Positions 1-9,535 are shown, counted from the stretch's first letter. The stretch is DNA of 64,000 bases from Alphaproteobacteria bacterium (GCA_013288565.1 JABDBP010000001.1:303-64302); one strand, 5' to 3'. Notes: generated by a model not told the origin, from the sequence alone. Numbers and translations are program-made.

Positions 1-1392
1 TTTCAAGGATTTTCCGGCTTCCTTCAGATAATCGCCGATGGGCAGAACTATCGTTTCCGTCCGGTTTATTATGCCTAATTTTTTGGTGAGCACCTTTTCC
101 CCGCTTGCATCGTAAACCAATAATTGCAGCGGTAATTCACGTTGGGAAGTTGCCATCGGCGTCGGCACGATGAAAGTTTCAAATTCCTCTGGCGGCAATA
201 TCGGCAGCGCCAATATATAGCCTTTCCCCAGCCACTTCGCATTTTTCGCAATGTTCGGATCGGGCTGTAAATCCGTGCGCTCGACATTCAAATGCGCGAT
301 GAAGCTGTGACCATTCGCAGCCGTCACCTCATATCGTGGCCGAACGAAATATTTTCCGGCGATCAGCTCCAATTGGCAGGGATGATTCCGCGTTGGCATG
401 ATTTCCTTGGTGCGAAGGGCCGAAGTCCCGAACGGCGGGATTTCGGATTTATACGGATATGAATCATTCGCACCCATTTCGCGTAGGCGAATTGCGCCCT
501 TCGGAATTGTCACCGGATGGCTGTTCTGCACCCAGATTTTTATCTCGTCCTCCGGCGATAACACCGGCAGCCCGGCGTAGGAATCGGCAGGCCAGGAGTT
601 CGCGTCATGGGTGACGGAAAGAACATCATCCGAATCACCGTAGTGATCCTGGATGTATTTCACGATATCATGCCCGGCGATGTTTGTGGCATGGATGAAC
701 AGCGATCCGGTGAATTCACCGAGCCCAAATTTTTTCCGGATTTCGACGCTGTCGAAATGATACATCCCACCGGGATTGGTTAAATTTTCCTCCCAGGTAG
801 CAAGAGTTTTCCCTTGAGCGTCGAATAGCCGCAGCCATAATTTGGGGGCTTTCGCGCCGTATTTCGCCCAGTAATTTATGATGCTGACACGGGTATGTCG
901 GCTTTGGCCTTCCTGAATCAGTGCGAAATTGGTGGCGAAATTGATGGAGCTCAAATAATCGTTTGGCGCTGAGAGCATATTGTTCGGAATCCGCAAATCA
1001 TCCAGGCCGAAAATCTCCATTCCATCCGGCAGCAGGAATTGCAATTGTGGAATGATTTTTGCCGCATCGAACGCCGCTATGAACAATATTTTCGCCTGAG
1101 TTTTGGTGAGTTCGCTGATTAGTTCAACCTTGCGGCCCCATAATTCTCGGTCTATATCCTCGGTTTTCTGGACATAAATCCCGGAGATCCTAGCTTTTGG
1201 CACCGGATAGAACAAATTGCACATTTCGGCGATATTCAGCGGGTCATAAACCGCGATTTTTCCAGGTTTTTTCAGTTTCTCCGCAAGTTTCACCGCCCCT
1301 TCCGCCGCCAACGGATGTCCGAGCGCCTTAGCTAGTGCGTTCTGCGCGCGAAGCGGCAGGTTATTATCAAACGATGCGATGTTTAGCGACAT
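1..1392 (-). CDS. hypothetical protein, partial (runs off the left edge)
   Basis: Open minus-strand frame starting ATG at 1392 (MSLNIASFDNNLPLRAQNALAKALGHPLAAEGAVKLAEKLKKPGKIAVYDPLN...), no stop before position 1. Confidence 0.6.
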   Translation of the reverse strand, partial: MSLNIASFDNNLPLRAQNALAKALGHPLAAEGAVKLAEKLKKPGKIAVYDPLNIAEMCNLFYPVPKARISGIYVQKTEDIDRELWGRKVELISELTKTQAKILFIAAFDAAKIIPQLQFLLPDGMEIFGLDDLRIPNNMLSAPNDYLSSINFATNFALIQEGQSRHTRVSIINYWAKYGAKAPKLWLRLFDAQGKTLATWEENLTNPGGMYHFDSVEIRKKFGLGEFTGSLFIHATNIAGHDIVKYIQDHYGDSDDVLSVTHDANSWPADSYAGLPVLSPEDEIKIWVQNSHPVTIPKGAIRLREMGANDSYPYKSEIPPFGTSALRTKEIMPTRNHPCQLELIAGKYFVRPRYEVTAANGHSFIAHLNVERTDLQPDPNIAKNAKWLGKGYILALPILPPEEFETFIVPTPMATSQRELPLQLLVYDASGEKVLTKKLGIINRTETIVLPIGDYLKEAGKSLK

Positions 1393-1465
1393 AGGTAGGC
1401 CCGATATACCGCCAAATCCCAAGGTTGTCAAAGAACGGACGCTTAAAAAGTTTTATTGTGGATAA

Positions 1466-2647
1466 CTAAACCGCCGCCGTTTTCTGCCCACCCGCGAGTC
1501 GGCGCAACTCATCCGCCAAATCCAATCTCTCCCAGGAAAATCCGCCATCTTTTTCCGGCTCACGGCCGAAATGGCCGTAGGCCGCGGTGCGGGCGTATAT
1601 CGGGCGGTTCATGCCAAGATGGGTGCGTATTCCTTTTGGCGATAAATCCATCAACTGCTGCAATTTCGCGGCGATTTTTTCCTCCGCAATCTGGCTGGTG
1701 CCATGATTGTTCACATAAACCGCCAATGGTCTCGCAATGCCTATCGCATAAGCCAATTGGACGGTGCAGCGGTCAGCCAGGCCTGAGGCCACAACGTTTT
1801 TCGCCAGGTATCGTGCTGCATAGGCGCCTGAGCGATCGACCTTTGTTGGATCTTTGCCGGAAAACGCACCGCCGCCATGCGGTGCTGAGCCGCCGTAGCT
1901 ATCGACGATGATTTTCCGCCCGGTAAGCCCGCAATCGCCGTCCGGCCCGCCGATGATAAAACTGCCAGTGGGGTTGGTGTAGAAATGATCCTCGCCGCAC
2001 ATCCAGCCTTTCGGCAATACGTCCAGTACATATTTCCGCACCGTCTCGCGGATTTCCTTTTGCGAAACTTCCGGCGTATGCTGGGTGGAAACGACAATGG
2101 AATGTGCACGAACCGGCTTGCCGTCCTTATATTCCAGCGAAACCTGGCTTTTGGCATCGGGCCCGAAAAATTTCACCGCGCCGGAATGCCTAGCATCGGC
2201 TAGGGCCTTCACTATTTTATGCGCGTAATGTATGGCAGCCGGCATCAGCGCCTCGGTTTCGCGGCAGGCGTAACCGAACATGATGCCCTGATCGCCTGCG
2301 CCTTCTTCTTTGTTGTGCCCGGAATCGACGCCCTTGGCGATGTCGATCGATTGCTTATGCACCAGCACTTCGATCTGCACTTTATTCCAGTGGAATTCAT
2401 CCTGCTCGTAGCCGATGTCTTTTATCGCGGCACGGGTGACGCCCTCGATTTTTTTCAAGACTGCTTCCGGTCCGCGCACCTCGCCGGCGATGATGACGCG
2501 GTTGGTGGTGGCCAAGCATTCGATGGCGCAGCGCGACTCCGGCTCCTCGGCTAGATAAGCATCGACGATGGCGTCGGAAATCCGATCGCAGACTTTATCG
2601 GGGTGGCCTTCACCCACCGATTCGCTGGTGAATATATAATTTTTCAT
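1466..2647 (-). CDS. metK: S-adenosylmethionine synthetase
   Basis: ORF 393 aa; [30 protein letters not shown] and [19 protein letters not shown] motifs. Confidence 0.98.
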   Translation of the reverse strand: MKNYIFTSESVGEGHPDKVCDRISDAIVDAYLAEEPESRCAIECLATTNRVIIAGEVRGPEAVLKKIEGVTRAAIKDIGYEQDEFHWNKVQIEVLVHKQSIDIAKGVDSGHNKEEGAGDQGIMFGYACRETEALMPAAIHYAHKIVKALADARHSGAVKFFGPDAKSQVSLEYKDGKPVRAHSIVVSTQHTPEVSQKEIRETVRKYVLDVLPKGWMCGEDHFYTNPTGSFIIGGPDGDCGLTGRKIIVDSYGGSAPHGGGAFSGKDPTKVDRSGAYAARYLAKNVVASGLADRCTVQLAYAIGIARPLAVYVNNHGTSQIAEEKIAAKLQQLMDLSPKGIRTHLGMNRPIYARTAAYGHFGREPEKDGGFSWERLDLADELRRLAGGQKTAAV

Positions 2648-2690
2648 GAGGGGAAAATTAGCGGAATTTTTGCTGGGGTCAAGCGAAGAG

Positions 2691-3119
2691 TCAGTCTTTC
2701 TTATCCTTCTTTTCCTTCATTTCCTTGATTTTTGCCATGAGGAATCCGGTTTGTTTTTCATCGTCCTTACCCTTTTTAAACTCAAGGAATTGCTGGACAG
2801 CTTTCTTCTCGAACTCCGGGTCGAACCCATATTTGCTACGGATTTCCTCGATGGCTTCCGGCGGTGGTTCCTTGCCCGGGCCAGTGATCAATATCTCGCC
2901 GTAATCATCGACGAAAAACGCCTCGCCCTTGGCCTGCGCTTTCTTGAATCCGTATAGTTGCGTCGGCGGGATGGCGACGAATGACCAGAACGGTGTAACC
3001 CCATCTTCCTCGGTGCCTTTGACCATCATGATGACGGCAATATGCTCGTCGATTTCTGCTAGGTTCTCTTTGCTGAGTTCCGGGTATTCCGAGAGCAGAT
3101 TCGCCAATTCCTCGTCCAT
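2691..3119 (-). CDS. conserved hypothetical protein
   Basis: 142 aa ORF just upstream of metK on the same strand; charged Lys/Glu-rich tail. Confidence 0.7.
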   Translation of the reverse strand: MDEELANLLSEYPELSKENLAEIDEHIAVIMMVKGTEEDGVTPFWSFVAIPPTQLYGFKKAQAKGEAFFVDDYGEILITGPGKEPPPEAIEEIRSKYGFDPEFEKKAVQQFLEFKKGKDDEKQTGFLMAKIKEMKEKKDKKD

Positions 3120-3168
3120 ATCTCAAGTATATGGACGGTGGATGGGAAATCAAGCGGAATGGTTTGTT

Positions 3169-4461
3169 TTAGCCTCGGCCGCCTCGGCCGCTGCCGCCCC
3201 TGCCGCCAGCAGGTGAAGGTTTAAATGCTTCGTCACCATTTTTTATCAGGTCAACTAACCCAGTGATTCCGGTCAAGTCCCCTAATCCCTTAATCATGGA
3301 AGCCCCGGTTTTTTCTGCAACTTTAGACGCAGCCAATTCTGCGGCACCTAGTGCCATTAATGCAATGCCTACTGGAGGAAATACTAAAGTCGTGACAGCT
3401 CCAATTAGAATTGTCGCCACACCCCCTAATTTTCCAAAGGTTGCGGCGGTTTTTACGCCCTGGTCGAGGGTCATTCCGACAGGAGTTGCCTCCTCTGGTT
3501 TCTGTTTTTTTCTATCGACGCCTTCAAATTTGCCTACGTCCCTTTTGCTTCCGGATTCTTCCCTGGCCTGATTGAAAGTTCTTTTCAGATCTTTCTGGAC
3601 TTTCGGGTCTTGTATCCCGTCGATAACCCCGGCGATTGCTCGCAAATCTTCTTTGCTCGTGTATCGGTCATTAAATGCTTTGGCTATCTCCTTGCGAAGC
3701 TCTTTATGCGTTGCAGAGCGGGGATTTTTTTCAGTAAACCCTCCTATCTTTGCAGGAGCTGGTTCCTCATTTTTTTGATCTGCTAGGCCTTGAATGATGT
3801 CGAGATGTGTAGCTAGAGCTACTGTTGTTGGTTGTTTTTGCGTCTCCTTATCAAGAGTTTCATCAAGAGTTTTTATTAAATCCTTATTTTTGGTATCACG
3901 GATTAGTTTTTCAACGCCCTGTAATTGTTCGGTAGTTGCGCCGTAGTCTTTGCCAAAGATCCTGTCTACAAGTACGGCAGCCCTCTCTTTATCTCTCGTA
4001 TCAACTATAAAACCATTCAGACTCAGTTTGCTAAGTTCGTCGATGTAGAGCGGTACGGAATCTCTATGAGGCGTTATAGCTTGATGGGGAACATTTGATC
4101 TTTTATTTTTACTCTGTTCACTCTGCAACGCATCAAAAAAAGCATCCGATAACTTATCAAATTTATGTCCGCCTTTTGCAGACTGAATTCTTGAAATAAA
4201 CTCGCCAAGGTTGTTCACATCTTTATCGTTAACTTTAGTTTGATCAGCGCTAACGAATTTATTTATAAATTTTATTTTCTGTTCTGGCCTGTTATTCTGA
4301 TTGAGAATGTATTCTTTTAAACGATCCAGATCAGATTGTTTCTTACCGCCTACAGAATCTTCAATCGTCCCCCTAGGTATGTCCGCAGACGCCCCGTCAT
4401 TATTCAGTGTCGGAGACGGTATTGTCTCACTACGCGGCTCTTTTTTTTCATCTATCGCCAT
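3169..4461 (-). CDS. hypothetical protein with C-terminal hydrophobic segment and Gly/Arg-rich tail
   Basis: 430 aa ORF; AAGGAGAAGTATATG start context; hydrophobic stretch GVATILIGAVTTLVFPPVGIALMALGAAELAA; tail PAGGRGGSGRGGRG. Confidence 0.75.
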   Translation of the reverse strand: MAIDEKKEPRSETIPSPTLNNDGASADIPRGTIEDSVGGKKQSDLDRLKEYILNQNNRPEQKIKFINKFVSADQTKVNDKDVNNLGEFISRIQSAKGGHKFDKLSDAFFDALQSEQSKNKRSNVPHQAITPHRDSVPLYIDELSKLSLNGFIVDTRDKERAAVLVDRIFGKDYGATTEQLQGVEKLIRDTKNKDLIKTLDETLDKETQKQPTTVALATHLDIIQGLADQKNEEPAPAKIGGFTEKNPRSATHKELRKEIAKAFNDRYTSKEDLRAIAGVIDGIQDPKVQKDLKRTFNQAREESGSKRDVGKFEGVDRKKQKPEEATPVGMTLDQGVKTAATFGKLGGVATILIGAVTTLVFPPVGIALMALGAAELAASKVAEKTGASMIKGLGDLTGITGLVDLIKNGDEAFKPSPAGGRGGSGRGGRG

Positions 4462-4514
4462 ATACTTCTCCTTAAAAAATTCTAAATCCTATAGTTCCTT
4501 TATACTCCCCGAAT

Positions 4515-4532
4515 GTTACAATTTTATGACAA
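4515..4532 (-). promoter_or_regulatory. Pho-box-like site TTGTCATAAAATTGTAAC with TATAAA -10 (4499-4504) 10 nt downstream
   Basis: Resembles CTGTCAT-N4-CTGTCAC consensus; upstream of the 3169-4461 gene. Confidence 0.5.
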
Positions 4533-4592
4533 TCCGGCGGTTTTTTGAAATTATTTTCGTTTACTTGAATCTGCCAATATAACATAAGAAAG

Positions 4593-4608
4593 GTTAATAA
4601 ACCGTTAA
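4593..4608 (-). promoter_or_regulatory. CtrA-type site TTAA-N7-TTAAC
   Basis: Minus strand reads TTAACGGTTTATTAAC upstream of the 3169-4461 gene. Confidence 0.5.
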
Positions 4609-4616
4609 TGTCATGC

Positions 4617-4722
4617 GTCATTTCCGCCTAGGTGGAAATATTCCTTAAAGTACAGCATGTTATACAAGAGATTCCTGCCTCTCGCCGCGCTAGCGCTGGC
4701 GCAGCGGGTCGCAGGAATGACG
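4617..4722. repeat. composite palindromic REPIN-like repeat
   Basis: GTCATTTCCGCCTAGGTGGAAAT ... AGATTCCTGC...GCAGGAATGAC; two hairpins with inverted GTCATTYCC ends. Confidence 0.55.
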
Positions 4723-4734
4723 ATTAGGGGGTAT

Positions 4735-5172
4735 CTATCCAGCGGCGCCAAACAACTCATCTGCCCGGGCCTCAAACGCCGAAACCATGGCCTTGAGGGC
4801 TTTTTCGAACACCAGCCCGATCATTTTCTCCAAAAGGTACGAGCGGAACTGGAAATCCAGCGAAAAATTAATCTCACAGCCATTTTCTCCCCGGTCGAAC
4901 CGCCAGCTATTGGTCAATCTAGAAAACGGCCCCTCCACTAGCTCCACCTCGATGCGCTCCGGCGGGTATAAATGCACTTTCGAGGTGTATTTTTCGCTGA
5001 AACCGGCGAAACTTACCAGTAAATCGGCGATCAGCCAGCCTTCCCCTCTGTCCCGGATACGCGCCGCCTTGCACCAGGGCAGGAATTCCGAGTATTTTTC
5101 AATATCAGCTACAAGCGAAAAAAGCTCTTCCGGGCTGTGGTTGGAATGGCGGGTTTCGCTGTGAATTGGCAT
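4735..5172 (-). CDS. ratA: RatA/COQ10-family START-domain ubiquinone-binding protein
   Basis: 145 aa; HSPEELFSLVADIEKYSEFLPWCKAARI, EINFSLDFQFRSYLLEKMIGLVFEKALKAMVSAFEARA. Confidence 0.9.
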   Translation of the reverse strand: MPIHSETRHSNHSPEELFSLVADIEKYSEFLPWCKAARIRDRGEGWLIADLLVSFAGFSEKYTSKVHLYPPERIEVELVEGPFSRLTNSWRFDRGENGCEINFSLDFQFRSYLLEKMIGLVFEKALKAMVSAFEARADELFGAAG

Positions 5173-5180
5173 GATAAGTT

Positions 5181-5271
5181 TCGAGTTAAGAGTTGCAAGT
5201 TGCGAGTTGCCAGAAAAATGTTCTAAACTGATAACTTATAACTCTCAACTCTGAACTCTGCACTCGCAACT
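5181..5271. repeat. heptad-period inverted repeat array
   Basis: GAGTTAA GAGTTGC AAGTTGC GAGTTGC then TAACTCT CAACTCT GAACTCT GCACTCG CAAC, ending directly at the ppk ATG. Confidence 0.75.
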
Positions 5272-7389
5272 ATGTCCAATCCCTCCCGCTTCCTAAACCG
5301 TGAAATTTCGTCGCTCTCGTTCCAGGCACGGGTGCTGGAGGAGGCGAACAATCCGAACAATCCACTACTGGAACGCCTCAAATTCTTAAGCATTTCCGCC
5401 AGCAACCTCGACGAATTCTATATGATTCGCGTCGGTGGGCTGATGTATCGCGCTAAAGACGAGGATGATGAACCTGGCATCGACGGCAAAACCGCAACCG
5501 AGCAACTGGAATTAATCAATGCGCGCGCATTGGAATTAATGAAAAACCAACAATCTTGTTGGGCGGCACTCCGCGCGGATTTAAAAAAACAAAACATCAC
5601 GTTGGTGGAAAAGCAGGAATTATCGCTGGAGGAAACCCAATGGCTTAAAGCACATTTCATCGCCAGCATTTTCCCAGCTTTGACGCCAATCGCCATCGAC
5701 CCAGCGCATCCATTTCCCTTCCTGCCGAATCTGGCACTGGCGATCATATTGCACTTGGAGCGTGCCGCGGAGGGCTATGACCGGAAACTACTGGGAAGCC
5801 GGGATTTCCGTGGCATCATCCCGCTGCCCGCCAGTCTGCCACGTCTAGTCCGGTTGCCTGATTCCGGCCAAGAAATACGGTTCATATTGTTGGAGGACGT
5901 GTTGGATATTTTCTCGAGCGAATTATTTCCCGGTTGCAAGGTGCTGGAATCTGGACTCGTCCGCATCACCCGCGATAGCGATTTGGAAGCGATGGAAGAA
6001 GCGGAAGATTTGGTCAGCTCATTCGAGACAGCGCTGAAAAAACGCAAGCGTGGCATCATCATCCGGCTTAAGGCGAGCAGTTCCATGGCCGCGCATCTCC
6101 TGGATTTTGCCATCCAGGAATTCGCCGTTGCGCCGGGAGACGTGATAAGAATTGACGGCCTGCTTGGGATTTCAAGTCTTGCCGAGCTTTATTTAATCGA
6201 CCGCCCGGATTTAAAATTTCCCGCGATGAACATTAGGTTTCCCGAGCGGATCAGCGATTTCGATGGTGATTGCTTTGCTGCCATCCATGCGAAAGACATT
6301 GTAGTACATCATCCGTATGAAAGTTTTGACGTGGTGGTGCAGTTCTTGCGTCAAGCGGCGGCCGACCCGGACGTGGTGGCGATAAAACAGACGCTATACC
6401 GCACCAGCAACGATTCGCCGATAGTGAAGGCATTGATCGAAGCGGCGGAAAACGGCAAGGCGGTGACGGCATTGGTGGAATTGAAAGCACGATTCGACGA
6501 GGAGGCCAACATCAGGTGGGCGAGGAACCTGGAGCGCGCTGGCGCGCAGGTGATTTACGGATTCGTGCGCCTAAAAACCCATGCAAAGGTGTCGCTGATC
6601 GTGCGGAAAACGCCGGAAGGGTTGCAATCCTACGTGCATTTCGGCACCGGGAATTATCATCCGGTGAATGCGAAAATCTACACCGATTTGTCCTTTTTTA
6701 CCTGCGATCCTGCCTTATGCCGTGACGCAGCCCATTTATTCAATTATTTAACCGGCTATTCGCCGCCTGCCGTTTTCGAAAAAATCTCTATCGCGCCGAT
6801 CAACCTGCGGCAAAACCTGAAATCATTGATCGCAGATGAGATGGCGCATGCGAAATCTGGCAAAAAGGCGGCAATATGGCTGAAGGCTAATTCGCTGGTC
6901 GATCCTGATATAATCGATGATTTATACCGAGCATCCGCAGCTGGAGTTTCGATTGATCTGGTAATCCGGGGAATTTGCTGTCTCAGGCCGGGAGTGAAAG
7001 GATTGTCGGAAAATATCCGGGTAAAATCGATCGTCGGGCGATTCCTGGAACACTCGCGGATTTTCTGCTTTGGCGCCGGGTATGGGCTGCCCTCGGCCAA
7101 AGCTAAGGTTTTCATATCGTCCGCCGATTTGATGCCGCGCAACCTCGACTGGCGGATTGAAGTCATGGTTCCGATCGAAAACCCGACGGTTCATGAGCAG
7201 ATCATGAGCCAAATAATGGGCGCAAATTTGAAAGATGAGAACCAAAGCTGGGTGCTGCAAGGCGATGGGAGCTATTCGCGCGCGGAACATAAAAAGAATT
7301 CATTCTCTGCGCACGAGTTTTTCATGCAAAATCCTTCGCTTTCCGGCCGTGGTAAAGCACTGCATGGAAAGAAGAAGGCTAGCAACTAG
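5272..7389 (+). CDS. ppk: polyphosphate kinase 1
   Basis: 705 aa; RFLNREISSLSFQARVLEEA, SNLDEFYMIRVGGL, HAKVSLIVRKTPEGLQSYVHFGTGNYHPVNAKIYTD. Confidence 0.97.
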   Translation: MSNPSRFLNREISSLSFQARVLEEANNPNNPLLERLKFLSISASNLDEFYMIRVGGLMYRAKDEDDEPGIDGKTATEQLELINARALELMKNQQSCWAALRADLKKQNITLVEKQELSLEETQWLKAHFIASIFPALTPIAIDPAHPFPFLPNLALAIILHLERAAEGYDRKLLGSRDFRGIIPLPASLPRLVRLPDSGQEIRFILLEDVLDIFSSELFPGCKVLESGLVRITRDSDLEAMEEAEDLVSSFETALKKRKRGIIIRLKASSSMAAHLLDFAIQEFAVAPGDVIRIDGLLGISSLAELYLIDRPDLKFPAMNIRFPERISDFDGDCFAAIHAKDIVVHHPYESFDVVVQFLRQAAADPDVVAIKQTLYRTSNDSPIVKALIEAAENGKAVTALVELKARFDEEANIRWARNLERAGAQVIYGFVRLKTHAKVSLIVRKTPEGLQSYVHFGTGNYHPVNAKIYTDLSFFTCDPALCRDAAHLFNYLTGYSPPAVFEKISIAPINLRQNLKSLIADEMAHAKSGKKAAIWLKANSLVDPDIIDDLYRASAAGVSIDLVIRGICCLRPGVKGLSENIRVKSIVGRFLEHSRIFCFGAGYGLPSAKAKVFISSADLMPRNLDWRIEVMVPIENPTVHEQIMSQIMGANLKDENQSWVLQGDGSYSRAEHKKNSFSAHEFFMQNPSLSGRGKALHGKKKASN

Positions 7390-7395
7390 AATATA

Positions 7396-8910
7396 TTGCC
7401 AATGACCAATGACCAATTATCAATCGCCGGCCAAAAAATCGCAGTAATCGATATCGGCTCGAATTCGGTCAGGATGGTGGTTTATGACGGGCTAAAGCGT
7501 GTGCCATTGCCGTTGTTCAACGAAAAAGTATTATGTGGCCTGGGCAAAGGGATGAACAAAACCGGCCGGCTTAACCCGGAAGGCATTGAAGCGGCAGAAC
7601 GCGCAATCGCCCGGTTTGCACTCATCGCGCAAAGCATGAAGGTCACCCGCGTAATCGCGCTTGCTACCGCTGCGGTGCGCGACGCTTCCGACGGTAAATC
7701 ATTCGCCGAAACAATCAGGAATAAATACCGGTTGGACGTGAAAATCATCAGTGGTGAGGAAGAAGCACGGCTTTCCTGCCTCGGTGTTTTGGAATCGATA
7801 TTCGATGCGCGCGGCGTGGTCGGCGATTTGGGCGGTGGCAGCCTGGAGCTTTCCTACATAAACTCCGATAAAAAAGATTTCGGCGGCTATAGAAGCTTCC
7901 CCATCGGGCCGCTCCGGCTCAAAAACCGCGACAAGCAGGATTATAAAAAAGCCGCGGAAATAATCGACGAATATATCCTCTCCTGGCCGCACCTGAAAAT
8001 GGCGGAGGGTCGGGATTTTTACGCGGTCGGCGGCGGTTTCCGGGCGCTGGCGAAAATCCATATGGCCAATTCGGAATATCCGCTCCGCGTGTTGCATAAT
8101 TATTCTGTGCCGGTGAAAAAGCTTGAGGAAACCTTGGATGACATCGCTGGAACATCGCCCACATATCTAAAGAAATTCCCGTTCATCTCGGAAAACCGGC
8201 GGGAAACAATGGCCTTGACCGCGCTTATCGCCAACCGGTTGATAAAACACTTAAAGCCGGAGCGCATGATTTTTTCGGTGCATGGCATTCGCGAGGGTTA
8301 TTTGTTCGACCAGTTGAGCGAAAAAATAAAATCCGAAGACCCCCTGCTAACCGGCTGCTCCGACATGATTGAGCGCACTTCGCCCGAGCCGAAATCGCTA
8401 TGGACAAAATTCGGCTATGAGCTTTTTGATTGGATGTCGCCGCTTTTCCCGGAGGAAAAATCTGGGCCCGCGAAACTTCGGCTCGCCGCCTGCATCCTAT
8501 CGCGCCTCGCCTGGTACGAGCATGCTGAATACCGTGCCGGAGTGGCCTGCCGATTGATATTGGATGCAGCGATTTCCGGCATCGGCCACGAAGCGCGGGT
8601 GTTCATTGCCACAGCAGTTTACCATCGCTATAAGACCGTGTTCGAAAGCTCTGGGCTAGCAAGGCCGGTTGCCTTGATCGAAAAAAAGGAAATCGCTGCG
8701 GCGAAAACCGTTGGTTTGGCGGCGCGCTTAGGGATCGGTCTTTCTGGTGGAGCGCTTGGGGTTTTGCGCCAGGCGCCGCTCGTCCTGGAGAAAAACCGGC
8801 TGGCGATTAGCCCAGAGCGGCGCTCGGAAAGCTTGGTCGGCGAGCCAGTTCGGAGAAGATTTTATAAGCTGGCCGAAAGCCTGGATTTGAAACCTGAGAT
8901 AAGAATCTAG
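7396..8910 (+). CDS. ppx: Ppx/GppA exopolyphosphatase family protein
   Basis: 504 aa; AVIDIGSNSVRMVVYDG, GVVGDLGGGSLELSYI; N-terminal codons overlap a heptad repeat so the true start may be slightly downstream. Confidence 0.92.
   Translation: MPMTNDQLSIAGQKIAVIDIGSNSVRMVVYDGLKRVPLPLFNEKVLCGLGKGMNKTGRLNPEGIEAAERAIARFALIAQSMKVTRVIALATAAVRDASDGKSFAETIRNKYRLDVKIISGEEEARLSCLGVLESIFDARGVVGDLGGGSLELSYINSDKKDFGGYRSFPIGPLRLKNRDKQDYKKAAEIIDEYILSWPHLKMAEGRDFYAVGGGFRALAKIHMANSEYPLRVLHNYSVPVKKLEETLDDIAGTSPTYLKKFPFISENRRETMALTALIANRLIKHLKPERMIFSVHGIREGYLFDQLSEKIKSEDPLLTGCSDMIERTSPEPKSLWTKFGYELFDWMSPLFPEEKSGPAKLRLAACILSRLAWYEHAEYRAGVACRLILDAAISGIGHEARVFIATAVYHRYKTVFESSGLARPVALIEKKEIAAAKTVGLAARLGIGLSGGALGVLRQAPLVLEKNRLAISPERRSESLVGEPVRRRFYKLAESLDLKPEIRI
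7397..7426. repeat. heptad-period tandem repeat at ppx 5' end
   Basis: CCAATGA CCAATGA CCAATTA TCAATCG. Confidence 0.6.
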
Positions 8911-8931
8911 AAATAGAAAAGGAGAAATAAA

Positions 8932-9420
8932 ATGCTGCCAAGAAAATTATTGACGATAGTGGCCTTTATCCTGATCTTATATGTGCTTTTCATACAGAAG
9001 AAGGTGGTGCCCGTCGACACAAATTCTCCGGCATCGGTAGAAAGCAATGCCGTGCCAGAACTTTGCGGCATGAAAATCCCCGCGGATACGAACGGCCCGC
9101 CCTTGAAAATGTACGAGGATGCGCTGGGAGCCGGAGAGCCGGTATCCTGCGGCACAGCAGCTACGGTGAATTATAAAGTATGGTACATGCGGGGAAACCT
9201 GATTGCTCAGAGAGATGCGGTGAAAATCACTGCCGGTGAAGGCAAATTTCCTTACGCGCTGGAGCTGGCAATCGCCGGGGATGGTGTGAAGCCGGGGATG
9301 CGCCCGGGCGGGAAAAGAACCGTCATCGCCCCACCCACTTTCACAAAAACTCCAGGCATTCCGGCAGCATTGGTTTTACCGGAAAATAAAATGCTGCTGA
9401 TAGAGGTGGAGGTGAAATAG
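8932..9420 (+). CDS. membrane-anchored FKBP-like peptidyl-prolyl isomerase domain protein
   Basis: 162 aa; N-terminal TM; GAGEPVSCGTAATVNYKVWYMRGNLI...GVKPGMRPGGKRTVIAPP...LLIEVEV pattern of FKBP fold. Confidence 0.6.
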   Translation: MLPRKLLTIVAFILILYVLFIQKKVVPVDTNSPASVESNAVPELCGMKIPADTNGPPLKMYEDALGAGEPVSCGTAATVNYKVWYMRGNLIAQRDAVKITAGEGKFPYALELAIAGDGVKPGMRPGGKRTVIAPPTFTKTPGIPAALVLPENKMLLIEVEVK

Positions 9421-9455
9421 GATAATTTTTAGGTTTTTTAGAAAATTTTATCGTT

Positions 9456-9473
9456 TTGTCATAATTCTGTAAC
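9456..9473 (+). promoter_or_regulatory. Pho-box-like site TTGTCATAATTCTGTAAC with TATGAT -10 (9484-9489) 10 nt downstream
   Basis: Direct 11-bp repeat; same spacing as the site at 4515. Confidence 0.5.
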
Positions 9474-9535
9474 AATTCCATGGTATGATTCTCAAAAATA
9501 AATAATGCCAGATTCAGAAGGCATAGAGCGTTTAT

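Noticed and set aside
1456-2554. ORFs antisense to metK (1456-1911, 1985-2203, 2219-2554)
   Set aside because: Shadow frames of a strongly conserved gene with no recognisable domain or RBS; the same applies to other antisense ORFs across the window (e.g. 18188-18709, 31158-31754, 33746-34441).
2648-2690. SAM riboswitch before metK
   Set aside because: Only a 43-nt gap follows the upstream gene; no room and no matching motif.
5181-5271. CRISPR array interpretation of the heptad repeats
   Set aside because: Repeat unit is 7-8 nt with no spacers; nothing else in the window has CRISPR repeat-spacer structure and no cas genes are present.
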